Shown: piece after piece, positions 31,658-40,541 of the stretch
Numbering within the stretch: the first letter of the stretch is position 1
How the letters are laid out: each line of letters starts with the position of its first letter
Source: Paenibacillus albidus
Lineage (GTDB): Bacteria > Bacillota > Bacilli > Paenibacillales > Paenibacillaceae
Direction: 5' to 3'
Assembly (NCBI RefSeq): GCF_014644435.1
Contig: NZ_BMKR01000020.1
Span: 51,539 to 115,538, forward strand
DNA length: 64,000 bases
The notes under the pieces: generated by a model
Told to the model about the DNA's origin: nothing
Seen by the model: the letters and a program-made list of their open reading frames with translations, nothing else
The model's database searches: none
Made by a program: the position numbers and the translations under genes

Positions 31658-32671
31658 ATGCATTTTTTGCTGAGAATATCCACGAGGATGATGCGCTTAA
31701 GCAAGAAGAAGATAGGACTCATCATTTTAATCTTTATTATGGTAAGCGCGACGATCGCCTTTCTGCTGGAGCCGGACACGTTCGGGAACTGGTTCAACGC
31801 CTTTTATTGGGTAATGACGACGATGGCTACGGTCGGGTACGGTGACTTTTTCGCCAAGACTGCACTGGGCAAAGGATTCACGATGTTTCTGTATATCTTC
31901 GGCATTGGTCTCCTCAGCTTGGTTATCGGCAAAGTAATTGATTCCATATCAGAGGTGCAGCGACGGAGAGGAGCGGGAACATTGAGCTTTCGGGGCAAGG
32001 ATCATGTCATTCTGATTAACTGGAGCAAAAAGGCACAGTCGGCAGTGGATGAAATTCTGGTATTCTCGCCGGAGAGCCAGATCGTCATCATTGACGATTC
32101 GGGGCGGCATCCGCTGGAGCATATGGAGCAGGTGCATTTTGTGAGCGGAGATGCCTCGAATGACGAGGTTCTGCTCAAGGCCAATCTCAACGATGCGCGG
32201 GCAGCTATTGTGTTCGGCGATACGCGGATTGAAGAGACCTCGCTTATTGACGGCAAGTCACTGCTGATCGCTTCCAGCATTGAACGAATTGCTCCTCATG
32301 TTCATACGACGGTGGAGATTATGCTGGAGAATAATATTCGGAATTTTCGCCATGTCCATGTGAACGAGTTCGTATTATCGCATGACGCCATCTCACGGCT
32401 GGCGGTTCGTGCCGCCCTGCAGGAAGGCAACTCCGAGGTTCTTTCTCAGCTGCTCAGCCGCCAGCATGGCGATGATATCTATGAGATCCCGACGAATGTT
32501 GCATGGAAAACGTACGGAGAAGCCTTTCAAGGGTTGCTGGCCCAGGGGGCTACCCTGTTGTCCGACCGGAGCGATCTGGGCATTAACCGTAAGCTGCAGG
32601 AGCGAATCCCCCCGGAGGCGCGGCTCTATATTGTAGCGGACGAAGAGACGTACCGGCGGATCAAGGGATAG
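31658..32671 (+). CDS. Potassium channel protein with RCK/TrkA-N domain
   Basis: 337 residues. Two membrane segments flank the pore helix, and the selectivity filter is TVGYGD (residues 58-63), diagnostic for K+ selectivity. A cytosolic Rossmann RCK domain follows: KDHVILINWSKKAQSAVDEIL, IVIIDDSGR, HFVSGDASNDEVLLKANL, AAIVFGDTR. It resembles YugO-type channels of Bacillus. The start ATG follows GGGAGGG by eight bases. As the last gene of the six-gene operon it links the DUF350 cluster to membrane potential or K+ release. Confidence 0.93.
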   Translation: MHFLLRISTRMMRLSKKKIGLIILIFIMVSATIAFLLEPDTFGNWFNAFYWVMTTMATVGYGDFFAKTALGKGFTMFLYIFGIGLLSLVIGKVIDSISEVQRRRGAGTLSFRGKDHVILINWSKKAQSAVDEILVFSPESQIVIIDDSGRHPLEHMEQVHFVSGDASNDEVLLKANLNDARAAIVFGDTRIEETSLIDGKSLLIASSIERIAPHVHTTVEIMLENNIRNFRHVHVNEFVLSHDAISRLAVRAALQEGNSEVLSQLLSRQHGDDIYEIPTNVAWKTYGEAFQGLLAQGATLLSDRSDLGINRKLQERIPPEARLYIVADEETYRRIKG

Positions 32672-32705
32672 GCAGGGAGGCCTGCGGATATCCGGGCTAT
32701 AACAT

Positions 32706-32753
32706 AAGGGCATAACTGAAGGCGGCGGAGCATCGTCACCCGGTTGTGCCCTT
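32706..32753 (+). terminator. Possible hairpin terminator after the K+ channel gene
   Basis: AAGGGCATAAC pairs with GGTTGTGCCCTT with one mismatch around a GC-rich loop. No T-run follows, so it may only slow transcription. Confidence 0.4.
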
Positions 32754-32867
32754 ACTTGTGCTGATAAAAAGATTATAGGAACTTCACGGTTTGCCGTTCA
32801 TAATAGGAACCATATTACCGTTATTATATGCAAGGTGTAATTTTAACAGCTGACTGTAGGAGGTGAC

Positions 32868-34025
32868 GTGTTGAAAAGCAAGAGAAACACGGTCCTCGCC
32901 GCTGTACTCAGCATGGGCCTGCTCGCTGCCTGCAGCGGCGGCAGTGAAGTGCAGCCGGAGTCCGCGGGGGAGGCGCCGCCGGTACCCTCTGCATCTGCTG
33001 AGGGAAACGCTGCGCGCAGCGAAAGATCTGGGCAGCAGAGCCGGGAACAGGCGGCGCTGGAGTCTTTTATCCATACCAAGCTGACCGGACCTCACGGGGT
33101 ATTCACCAATTTGCTGGAGACCCGCCAGGAAGGGGAAGCCGCCACCGGGCATGAGGTGCTGAGTGAGTCAGCCTCGATTCTGATGCGGTATGCAGTGCTT
33201 ACCGGCAATGAAGAGCAATTCGCAGAGCAGTGGAAGCTGGCCCGGCAGACTTTTGATATGGAGGACGGATTCAGTTACCGTTACAGTCCATTGCTTAAGA
33301 AGCGGTATCCGGTAAATGCGGCAGTGGATGATCTGCGTCTGATCCGGGCGCTGTATGAGGCAGGAGAGCAGTTTAAGAATCCGGCGTATACGGAAGAAGC
33401 GGACAGATACGGCCAAAGGTTCTATGAACATAATGTGAAAGACGGAGAAATGTATGATTTCTTCGATGAAAACTACCAAATTACCAATGCATTTATTACT
33501 TTGTGTTATATAGATTTGTCCACATTGCAGAAATTGTCGATTCCTATCGAATCGCGCGACACCCTCACCCGGCATTTAAAGGGTGTTTTGGAAAAGGGCT
33601 ATTTGTCAGACGTTTTCCCTCTTTACGAGACCCGCTTCCATTATGAGAGCGGAGCGTACAGCTCAGAGAATATCAACACGGTCGAATCACTGCTGACCAT
33701 CCTGCATCTAGCTGAGGTACAGCAGCAGGCTCCGGCCAGCATTGCGTACATCAAGCAGCAGGTTGAAGCCGGGACCTTGTACGGGCAATACACGAAGGAA
33801 GGCCGGCCGACCACTGATGTCCGCTCCACCGCCATTTATGCGCTTACCGCCATGATCGGCGCGGAGACCGGGGACAATGAGCTCTATAACACCAGTATTG
33901 CACGAATGAATGAATTCCGGGTGACGGATGCCGGCAGCGAGCTTTACGGCGGATTTGGGGATGTGGGCAGCATGCAGGCTTACTCTTTTGATAATCTGAT
34001 GGCTTTATTGGCCTACGCGTACTAA
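32868..34025 (+). CDS. ydaJ: YdaJ-like lipoprotein with glycosyl-hydrolase-like fold
   Basis: 385 residues (GTG 32868 or TTG 32871; AGGAGG precedes). Lipobox LLAAC gives a Cys near residue 22, followed by a Pro/Ser/Glu-rich linker. From residue 60 comes an (alpha/alpha)-barrel-like sequence: FIHTKLTGPHGVFTNLL, AVDDLRLIRALYEAG, FDENYQITNAFITLCYIDL, and a C-terminal LYGGFGDVGSMQAYSFDNLMALLAY. This matches the distant GH8-like lipoproteins encoded with exopolysaccharide synthases, such as B. subtilis YdaJ. It probably trims or releases the polymer outside the cell. It is first in a six-gene operon. The YdaJ name rests on context plus recollection. Confidence 0.78.
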   Translation: MLKSKRNTVLAAVLSMGLLAACSGGSEVQPESAGEAPPVPSASAEGNAARSERSGQQSREQAALESFIHTKLTGPHGVFTNLLETRQEGEAATGHEVLSESASILMRYAVLTGNEEQFAEQWKLARQTFDMEDGFSYRYSPLLKKRYPVNAAVDDLRLIRALYEAGEQFKNPAYTEEADRYGQRFYEHNVKDGEMYDFFDENYQITNAFITLCYIDLSTLQKLSIPIESRDTLTRHLKGVLEKGYLSDVFPLYETRFHYESGAYSSENINTVESLLTILHLAEVQQQAPASIAYIKQQVEAGTLYGQYTKEGRPTTDVRSTAIYALTAMIGAETGDNELYNTSIARMNEFRVTDAGSELYGGFGDVGSMQAYSFDNLMALLAYAY

Positions 34026-34041
34026 ATCAACAAGGAAAGAA

Positions 34042-35607
34042 GTGAAGGTGAGCACCCGCATGAGAGACAACCCAATACAATTACCGCCCCTGCGGCAGGG
34101 GCTTTGGCCCGCATTCCGTGGGGTATCGCCCGCTTTTATCGCCGCTTTTGGCGTGTTGTTTGTTACTGTAATTGCCCTGTTCACCGCTCCATATCTTGGG
34201 ATGGCGGATAACGGGGACTTTTTTCGTAATATTTACAGCAATGGTATCTACTTTAATCTGCCGGATTATGACAGCAAGTATTTTGGCTATTTTGTGAAGC
34301 AGTATGGCATCTTCCAGTATTTCAACGAGAATGGGGCTACACTGGACTCTTCGCAGTCTCTGTTTATCAAGCTGGCCACCCTGCTCAACAAGCTGCTGTT
34401 CAGCAGCGAAGTCTTTGATATCCGCTTCCAGGCGGCGATATATACATGTCTATATGTGATTGCCGTTTATTTGCTGATAGAGGCTATTACTTGGAGAATG
34501 GGCCGCAGGCAGGGAATGATCGTGGCGCTGATTGCTGTGTTTATCTTTGGGGATACAGGGTATACGGCGTACTTCAATTCTTTTTACAGTGAAAGCATTG
34601 TGATGATTATGATGATCTTTGTTTTCGCCTCGTGGCTGCTGTTATTCCGCAAGCGATACAATGATTATGCCATGCTGGCGCTCTTTGCCGTCAGCAGTCT
34701 GATCCTGACGACCTCCAAGCAGCAAAATGCGCCGGTAGGCATCATTCTTGCCATGCTGGCCGTATCACTGATCTGGATTCGCAAGGACCGTGTCTTCCGG
34801 TTCCTGACGTTGGCCTCTATCTTTCTGATGATGCTGGCGGGGGTGGCCACCTACCTGAACATCTCTAAGGAATTCGTAAACATTAACCAATATCATGCGA
34901 TGACCCGGGGTGTGCTTAAGGAAGCCGGGAACCCCGAAACTTCGCTGAAAGCATTCGGCATTGATGAGCAGTACGCCATTCTGAAAGGCAATATTTACTA
35001 CGAGCAATACGGAACAGTGGATGTCGACTCGCCGCTTCTGCAAGAGAACTTCTACAGCCGTTACGGCTTCGTATCCATTCTTAAATACTATGTGGCTAAC
35101 CCCGACCAACTGGGGTCCATTCTGAATATAGCAGCCAAAAGCGCATTTACGATCAAACCGGCGGCAATGGGCAACTATGAGGAGTCGGTTGGCAAGGCCT
35201 TCCGTGCGCAAAGCCACTTTTTCTCCGGATACAGTCTGCTTAAGCAGACGCTTGCGCCCAAAACCTTCGGCTTCATTATCCTGTGGATGATCGTCGTTAT
35301 CGGCTTGTATATGCCCTCCACGGTGAAGGCGGTAAGGGCCCGGGATATCCGGGGGGTACAGCGCATGGTGCTGGTTGTGGCAACTATGGGCGTCGGCCTG
35401 TCCGGCATCTTCGTGTCCATTATAGGGGCGGGAGATGCCGACATTGCCAAGCATGAGTTCCTGTTCACGCAATCGTTCGATCTGGTGACGTTTCTAACCC
35501 TGTCAAGTGTCATCAGCCGCAAGCTGTCGCCCGGAACCCGCCATTCGGCCGGCAGCCCGACCAGGGCGCATTCTGAGACTGAGGTTCAAAAGGGCGTGAG
35601 TGCATGA
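34042..35607 (+). CDS. Polytopic membrane protein, glycosyltransferase-C/WsfD-like
   Basis: 521 residues with about ten membrane segments. After the first segment comes LGMADNGDFFRNIYSNGIYF, with the acidic NGD motif in the first outer loop that GT-C transferases use for catalysis. A second outer loop has FNSFYSESIVMI. NGDFxR-type proteins of Paenibacillus are annotated as WsfD-like glycan hexose transferases; I give this as a resemblance. The start is GTG 34042 (AAGGAAAG upstream) or ATG 34060. As I recall, B. subtilis ydaJKLMN has no such gene, so it could add a lipid-linked sugar or side group to the polymer. It overlaps the next gene by 4 nt. Confidence 0.72.
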   Translation: MKVSTRMRDNPIQLPPLRQGLWPAFRGVSPAFIAAFGVLFVTVIALFTAPYLGMADNGDFFRNIYSNGIYFNLPDYDSKYFGYFVKQYGIFQYFNENGATLDSSQSLFIKLATLLNKLLFSSEVFDIRFQAAIYTCLYVIAVYLLIEAITWRMGRRQGMIVALIAVFIFGDTGYTAYFNSFYSESIVMIMMIFVFASWLLLFRKRYNDYAMLALFAVSSLILTTSKQQNAPVGIILAMLAVSLIWIRKDRVFRFLTLASIFLMMLAGVATYLNISKEFVNINQYHAMTRGVLKEAGNPETSLKAFGIDEQYAILKGNIYYEQYGTVDVDSPLLQENFYSRYGFVSILKYYVANPDQLGSILNIAAKSAFTIKPAAMGNYEESVGKAFRAQSHFFSGYSLLKQTLAPKTFGFIILWMIVVIGLYMPSTVKAVRARDIRGVQRMVLVVATMGVGLSGIFVSIIGAGDADIAKHEFLFTQSFDLVTFLTLSSVISRKLSPGTRHSAGSPTRAHSETEVQKGVSA

Positions 35608-37157
35608 GCAATACGAGGAAGACTTTATTCCTGCTGGTGCTGCTGGTGCTGCTTAGCGTTCTGGAGCCACCCGCGGGCCGGGCGCAGGCGGCGGCTGCAA
35701 CGCCGCAAGTCCTGCTGCTGTTCGACAGCGAAGCCAAAGAGACGCCGCGGGAAGGCAATATCAAGGAGCTTGAGCGCCTGCTGGCTGCTTACAGCATCAA
35801 GGTTACAGTGGTCAGTCTCGACCAGTATGAACCGGGAGGCATGGCCGCTTACAGCCACAGGATTACTGTAATCAATGCGCCGGATGTAGCCGTGACGAAC
35901 CGCTCTTATCTGGAAGACGCCGGGAATTATAAGGGCCAAGAGCTGCATGTCGGCTATAACCCCCCGGAACGGCTGAAGCAGGCGCTGAAGCTGAGCACGG
36001 ACATTATGCACGGCGGCAGCGCAGGCCTCTCGGCAGGCAGATTATCGGGAGCAAGCCTTCCGGTTCAGGAGATGCCTTATATCACGGCAGCCGAAGGGAA
36101 GAAGGACTATGGGCGTCTGGTGTTTCAGAGCGGCGGCCTGCAGGCTCCTTATGCCGTAAGTGCTGGGAGATACACTTATGTTCCCTATCTGGAGCAGGGA
36201 AATGTCAGTGTGCTGGCGATGGCCGGGGTACTGAGGGAATGGCTGGGCAGCACTGCCATGCCGCAGACGTATTTCGTGCTTAAAGAGATCTATCCGTTCT
36301 CGGATCTCGCCTTGCTGGAAGAGACAGCTGAGCGGTTATATGAGGCGGGCATTCCGTTCATCGCCAGTGTGCGCCCGGTATTCAGCAATACGGATTATCC
36401 GGCGATGTTGCGTTATCTGGAGGCGCTGAAGGTCGTGCAGTCCAGAAACGGCAGTATTCTGCTGAATGCTCCGGTGGTCATGCCCTCGATCAGCGGCAGC
36501 GATGATACACTGGGGTCGAAGATGAGCGGTTTTGTGGATTTGCTTGTGAAGAATGGCATCGCTCCGCTTGGAATAGGGGCCGAGATTTATTGGGCGTACG
36601 ATAAGGAGTATGCAGCGGCGGGGATGGGCTGGTTCGACTCGGCGGTGCTTTTCCCGGATGAGCGCCTGATGCACAGGGAGCGGACGAATCGTTCTACAGC
36701 TTTTGAATCTTCCCTGTACAGCCTGCCATTGGAATTTCTGCAGAGCCTGCGCACAAGCGGGAAAGTGATGCCGGCATTTCCCATGGATACGGCGGTTACG
36801 TTCAATCTCCCTGCGGATGAGGCCGGGCTGGCCGAGCTTCTGGAGCGCCTGGACGGGTATTGGATTTCTTTTGCCGATTACAAGCAGGAAGAGCACAGGG
36901 TGGTTACAGATACAAATAAAGTGGTCTCTTCGCGGGGGAGCATTACCCTCAATGGCCAGCATTTGAATGTGGATTATTCCCCGCGGGATCAGGTCAGCGA
37001 TAATTATCAATACACCGAAGAGCAGCAGAAAAGCTTCACGAAGCTGTTCAATGTCCAGAACCAGTTTTTTATCGTCGTTATCATTATTTCCCTGCTCTTT
37101 TTTGGCGGATTGCTCATCATCGGCTACCGGATGTACCGGAAGAAATATTTGAAATAA
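35604..37157 (+). CDS. ydaL: YdaL-like exopolysaccharide protein (DUF2334-like)
   Basis: 517 residues. A signal peptide (LFLLVLLVLLSVLEPPAGRAQA) and one C-terminal membrane segment (FFIVVIIISLLFFGGLLIIGY) place the body outside the cell. Near residue 200 the sequence YFVLKEIYPFSDLALLEETA, then IPFIASVRPVF, resembles DUF2334, a polysaccharide-deacetylase-like fold. YDKEYAAAGMGWFDSAVLFPDE lies further on. It presumably modifies or moves the polymer made by the next genes. The start ATG overlaps the upstream stop (ATGA). The gene order YdaJ, extra gene, YdaL, YdaM, YdaN, YdaK supports the name. Confidence 0.8.
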   Translation: MSNTRKTLFLLVLLVLLSVLEPPAGRAQAAAATPQVLLLFDSEAKETPREGNIKELERLLAAYSIKVTVVSLDQYEPGGMAAYSHRITVINAPDVAVTNRSYLEDAGNYKGQELHVGYNPPERLKQALKLSTDIMHGGSAGLSAGRLSGASLPVQEMPYITAAEGKKDYGRLVFQSGGLQAPYAVSAGRYTYVPYLEQGNVSVLAMAGVLREWLGSTAMPQTYFVLKEIYPFSDLALLEETAERLYEAGIPFIASVRPVFSNTDYPAMLRYLEALKVVQSRNGSILLNAPVVMPSISGSDDTLGSKMSGFVDLLVKNGIAPLGIGAEIYWAYDKEYAAAGMGWFDSAVLFPDERLMHRERTNRSTAFESSLYSLPLEFLQSLRTSGKVMPAFPMDTAVTFNLPADEAGLAELLERLDGYWISFADYKQEEHRVVTDTNKVVSSRGSITLNGQHLNVDYSPRDQVSDNYQYTEEQQKSFTKLFNVQNQFFIVVIIISLLFFGGLLIIGYRMYRKKYLK

Positions 37158-37185
37158 GAAATTCAACTGTGACTAGGAGAACTTT

Positions 37186-38436
37186 ATGACGATCCCAGAC
37201 GTGCTGATGGTAATCGCGGTGATTTGCATCTGGTCGCTGCTGCTGGTGAATGTGACCCTCATTATCGCGGGCTATCTGTACTACATCAAGACTGAAAATG
37301 AGGAGATCCCCGAGATCGAGGGGGAAATGCCCTTTGTATCCATTATGGTGCCCGCCCACAATGAAGGCGTGGTCATCAGTAAAACCGTGGAATCCCTGCT
37401 GGCTTTGGATTATCCGCATGACCGCTACGAGATTATTGTGATCAATGACAATTCCTCGGACAACAGCGCTCTTTTGCTGGGGAATATCCAGAAGAAGAAT
37501 CCGTCCCGCAACCTGATTGTGATCAATACCGATGCAGTTACCGGGGGCAAGGGCAAATCCAATGCGCTGAATATCGGCTTCACCCGCAGCAAAGGGGAAC
37601 TGATTGCCATCTATGACGCTGACAATACACCGGAAAAAACAGCGCTGCGTTATCTGGTGGCCGAGATCGTCAATGATTCCACATTGGGTGCAGTAATCGG
37701 CAAATTCCGGACCCGCAACCGTGATGCGAGCCTGCTTACCCGGTTCATTAATATTGAGACCCTGTCTTTTCAATGGATGGCCCAGGCAGGCCGCTGGAAG
37801 CTGTTCAAGCTGTGCACCATTCCGGGAACGAACTTTATCATGCGCAGATCCATTATCGAGAGCATCGGCGGGTGGGATGTTAAGGCGATTGCGGAGGATA
37901 CCGAAATCAGCTTCCGTATCTATATGATGGGCTTCCGGATCAAGTTCCAGCCGAAGTCGGTCACCTGGGAGCAGGAGCCGCAGACGCTGAAGGTCTGGTT
38001 CAAGCAGCGGACGCGCTGGGCCAAGGGCAATATCTACGTGATTGTCAAAAATTTCCCGCTGCTTTTTGATAAATCGGCGGCTAAAATACGGTTTGATATT
38101 CTCTATTACCTGTCGATTTATTTTCTGCTGCTGCTGTCACTGCTAACTTCGGATACGCTGCTCGTTCTGCATGCGCTCGGCTATGTTCACACGACCATTG
38201 CCGGCCTCAGCAGCTTCCTGTGGCTGCTCGCCATCGTTCTGTTCGTTGTAGGTATTTTTATTACACTCACTACAGAGAAAGGCGAAATGAGCCTGTCAAA
38301 TGTATGGATCATCCTGTTGATGTATGTCTCCTACTGCCAGCTGTGGATGCTTGTCGCCGCATACGGTTTGTACAATTACATCAAAGATACAATTTTTAAA
38401 AGAGAAGTCAAATGGTACAAGACCGAGCGCTATTAA
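37186..38436 (+). CDS. ydaM: YdaM-like family 2 glycosyltransferase (cellulose-synthase-like)
   Basis: 416 residues. After one N-terminal membrane segment comes the GT-A domain with Asp88 (INDNSSD), the Dx-D pair Asp144/Asp146 (IYDADNTPE), the acceptor-site acid in AEDTEISFR (Asp238), and the processive-enzyme motif KQRTRW (274-278). Three further membrane segments follow. This is the BcsA/HAS arrangement of processive beta-glycan synthases, but it ends soon after the last segment and lacks the PilZ domain that makes BcsA respond to c-di-GMP. That input may come from the YdaK-like protein encoded downstream. Confidence 0.9.
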   Translation: MTIPDVLMVIAVICIWSLLLVNVTLIIAGYLYYIKTENEEIPEIEGEMPFVSIMVPAHNEGVVISKTVESLLALDYPHDRYEIIVINDNSSDNSALLLGNIQKKNPSRNLIVINTDAVTGGKGKSNALNIGFTRSKGELIAIYDADNTPEKTALRYLVAEIVNDSTLGAVIGKFRTRNRDASLLTRFINIETLSFQWMAQAGRWKLFKLCTIPGTNFIMRRSIIESIGGWDVKAIAEDTEISFRIYMMGFRIKFQPKSVTWEQEPQTLKVWFKQRTRWAKGNIYVIVKNFPLLFDKSAAKIRFDILYYLSIYFLLLLSLLTSDTLLVLHALGYVHTTIAGLSSFLWLLAIVLFVVGIFITLTTEKGEMSLSNVWIILLMYVSYCQLWMLVAAYGLYNYIKDTIFKREVKWYKTERY

Positions 38437-38450
38437 AGGGGAATACGAAT

Positions 38451-40541
38451 ATGATGAAAAAACAATGGGTCATTCTTGCCGTCTGCTTCCTGCTGTTCCT
38501 GACCCAGATTGAGGCGGCTTCAGCGGCCGTACCTCCCGGACACGGCAGGCAGACCTATGTGACGTCCTTTACCGGAACGGACACGTTGACGGGGACAAGC
38601 TCCCGGCAGCAGGCGTTTGAAGTGATGGAGTACTGGAACGTGGAGGAGCTGCGCGTGAATCTGCGGTTCCAGATCTCGCAGATCACCGAAGATCAGGAAT
38701 CAAGTGTAACCTTGTCGCTGAATGGCAGTCCGTTCTACACATTCCGGCCGACTGTACAGAACAATGGAGAGCAGCAGCTTACCATTCCTGCACCGAAGGG
38801 TTTCCTCAAGGAGGGAACGAATACCCTTTCGATTCAAGGGTACCTGCGGACAACGACGAATCTGGACCAGGTCTGTGTCGTCCATAATACAACCGATAAC
38901 TGGCTGCATCTCTTCAATACCTCCAGTGTGGATGTCATATACACACCTAAAGCCTTGACCGGAGGCATCAGCGATTTCAGCCAGCGCTTCTCCGGAATCG
39001 ATACGGTAAAGAGCAACCGCAGCCTGCTTGCCGTGCCCGAGGGCAGTACCGGCGCTGAGCTGGAAGCTGCGGCCTATGCCCTCTCGGGGTTCGCGAACGC
39101 CAATTCACTGAGTGATAGAACCCTCCCGCTCCTGCCTTACCGGGCGGATACAGTCAAGGGCAAGGGCGCGGTAGTGCTTGTAGCGATGTATGATCATGTG
39201 CCGGCTGCTCTGAAGGCTCAGCTGGATACAGACGAGGATCTGCAGAGCCATGCGCTGATTCAATTAGTGAACAAGGACAGCCAGCCTACGCTGGTGGTTA
39301 CTTCCAAGGATGAGAGCCTGCTGATCAAAGCCGGACGCCTGATTGCGAACAGTGAGCTGCTGGCACAGCTCAGCAGCGACCTGAAGGTGGTGGATGATGC
39401 TACGGAAACGGCCACGCCAACACTTGCGATCAGTTCGGACGTAAGTTTTACGGAAACAGGCGATCAGCTGACGGGGCCGTATCATCAGGAGCAGATCTAT
39501 TATGTCTCCTTGCCTTCCAACCGTTCCATTGCAGATTCGGGCAAAATCAGCCTCGATTTCCGCTATGCCCAGAATCTTGATTTTGACCGGTCGCTGGTTA
39601 CGGTGAGCATCAATGATACACCAATTGGCAGCAAGAAGCTGACCAAGGAGCTTGCGAATAAGGATTCACTGAATCTGGCGGTGCCGCAGAACCTGAATAT
39701 CTCGGGTAATTTCTCGGTGAAGGTGGCCTTTGATCTGGAGCTGCCAAGCTTGATCTGCACACCGAATACACAGCAGATGCCTTGGGCTTACATCAGCAAG
39801 GATTCGGTGATGAAACTGAATACGAAGGACCGCACGGACTTGTTATTCAATAACTACCCGTACCCTTTCCTGCGCGATGAAGTCTATAATCATGTCGCAG
39901 TGGTGCTGCCGCAGGAGATGGACGATTATTCGTACCAGAGCTTGGCGAATGTGTTCAATCTGCTGGGCCAATATGCCACAGGCAATACAGGAGATGTTCA
40001 TTTTTACACGGACAGTGTGAATACGGACAATCTGCAGAACAACAACATCATTGCCATCGGCACCTACGAGGACAACAAGGTTATCCGGGACAACAACGAC
40101 AAGCTGTATTTTAAATATAACACTGATGGGTCATCTATTCTGTCGAATGAAAAAATGAGTATAGATGCGGCTTACGGGGCACGAATCGGCACTTTGCAGC
40201 TGATCGAATCCCCTTATGAGAGTGGACGCGGATTCCTGGCGGTCACGGGGGCGAATTCACAGAACTATTATTTGTCCTCCAAACTGATTGCGACGGAGAA
40301 GGACAAGTGGAGGGTGTTTGGGGACGGTGTAGTCTCCGATAAAGACGGCAATGTCAGTGCCTACCGGTTCAAGACGATCAGCGGGACGGAAGAGGATTCA
40401 GCTTTGCAGAACATTACGGAACGCAGCGATGTCTTCGGTTTTATAGTCGCGGTTGTATTGGTGATTGCGTTGGTCCTCTTGTCCCTGATTCTGCTGCTGC
40501 GCAAACATCTGAAGAAACGGGGGGATCGGCGTGAGACGTAA
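38451..40541 (+). CDS. ydaN: YdaN-like BcsB-type exopolysaccharide synthase subunit
   Basis: 696 residues from ATG 38451, eight bases after AAAGGGGA. A signal peptide (cleavage near AASA) and one C-terminal membrane segment (VVLVIALVLLSLILLLRK) flank a large extracellular body. Two similar halves each have a carbohydrate-binding-like beta-sandwich (SVTLSLNGSPFYTFRPT; LVTVSINDTPIGSKKL) and a flavodoxin-like part (PQEMDDYSYQSLANVFNLLG), as in BcsB. It should guide the nascent chain away from the YdaM-like synthase. It overlaps the downstream gene by 11 nt. Confidence 0.86.
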   Translation: MMKKQWVILAVCFLLFLTQIEAASAAVPPGHGRQTYVTSFTGTDTLTGTSSRQQAFEVMEYWNVEELRVNLRFQISQITEDQESSVTLSLNGSPFYTFRPTVQNNGEQQLTIPAPKGFLKEGTNTLSIQGYLRTTTNLDQVCVVHNTTDNWLHLFNTSSVDVIYTPKALTGGISDFSQRFSGIDTVKSNRSLLAVPEGSTGAELEAAAYALSGFANANSLSDRTLPLLPYRADTVKGKGAVVLVAMYDHVPAALKAQLDTDEDLQSHALIQLVNKDSQPTLVVTSKDESLLIKAGRLIANSELLAQLSSDLKVVDDATETATPTLAISSDVSFTETGDQLTGPYHQEQIYYVSLPSNRSIADSGKISLDFRYAQNLDFDRSLVTVSINDTPIGSKKLTKELANKDSLNLAVPQNLNISGNFSVKVAFDLELPSLICTPNTQQMPWAYISKDSVMKLNTKDRTDLLFNNYPYPFLRDEVYNHVAVVLPQEMDDYSYQSLANVFNLLGQYATGNTGDVHFYTDSVNTDNLQNNNIIAIGTYEDNKVIRDNNDKLYFKYNTDGSSILSNEKMSIDAAYGARIGTLQLIESPYESGRGFLAVTGANSQNYYLSSKLIATEKDKWRVFGDGVVSDKDGNVSAYRFKTISGTEEDSALQNITERSDVFGFIVAVVLVIALVLLSLILLLRKHLKKRGDRRET

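Noticed and set aside
36336..37166. Minus-strand open frame of 276 codons
   Set aside because: It is antisense to ydaL and has His/Arg/Gln-rich shadow composition.
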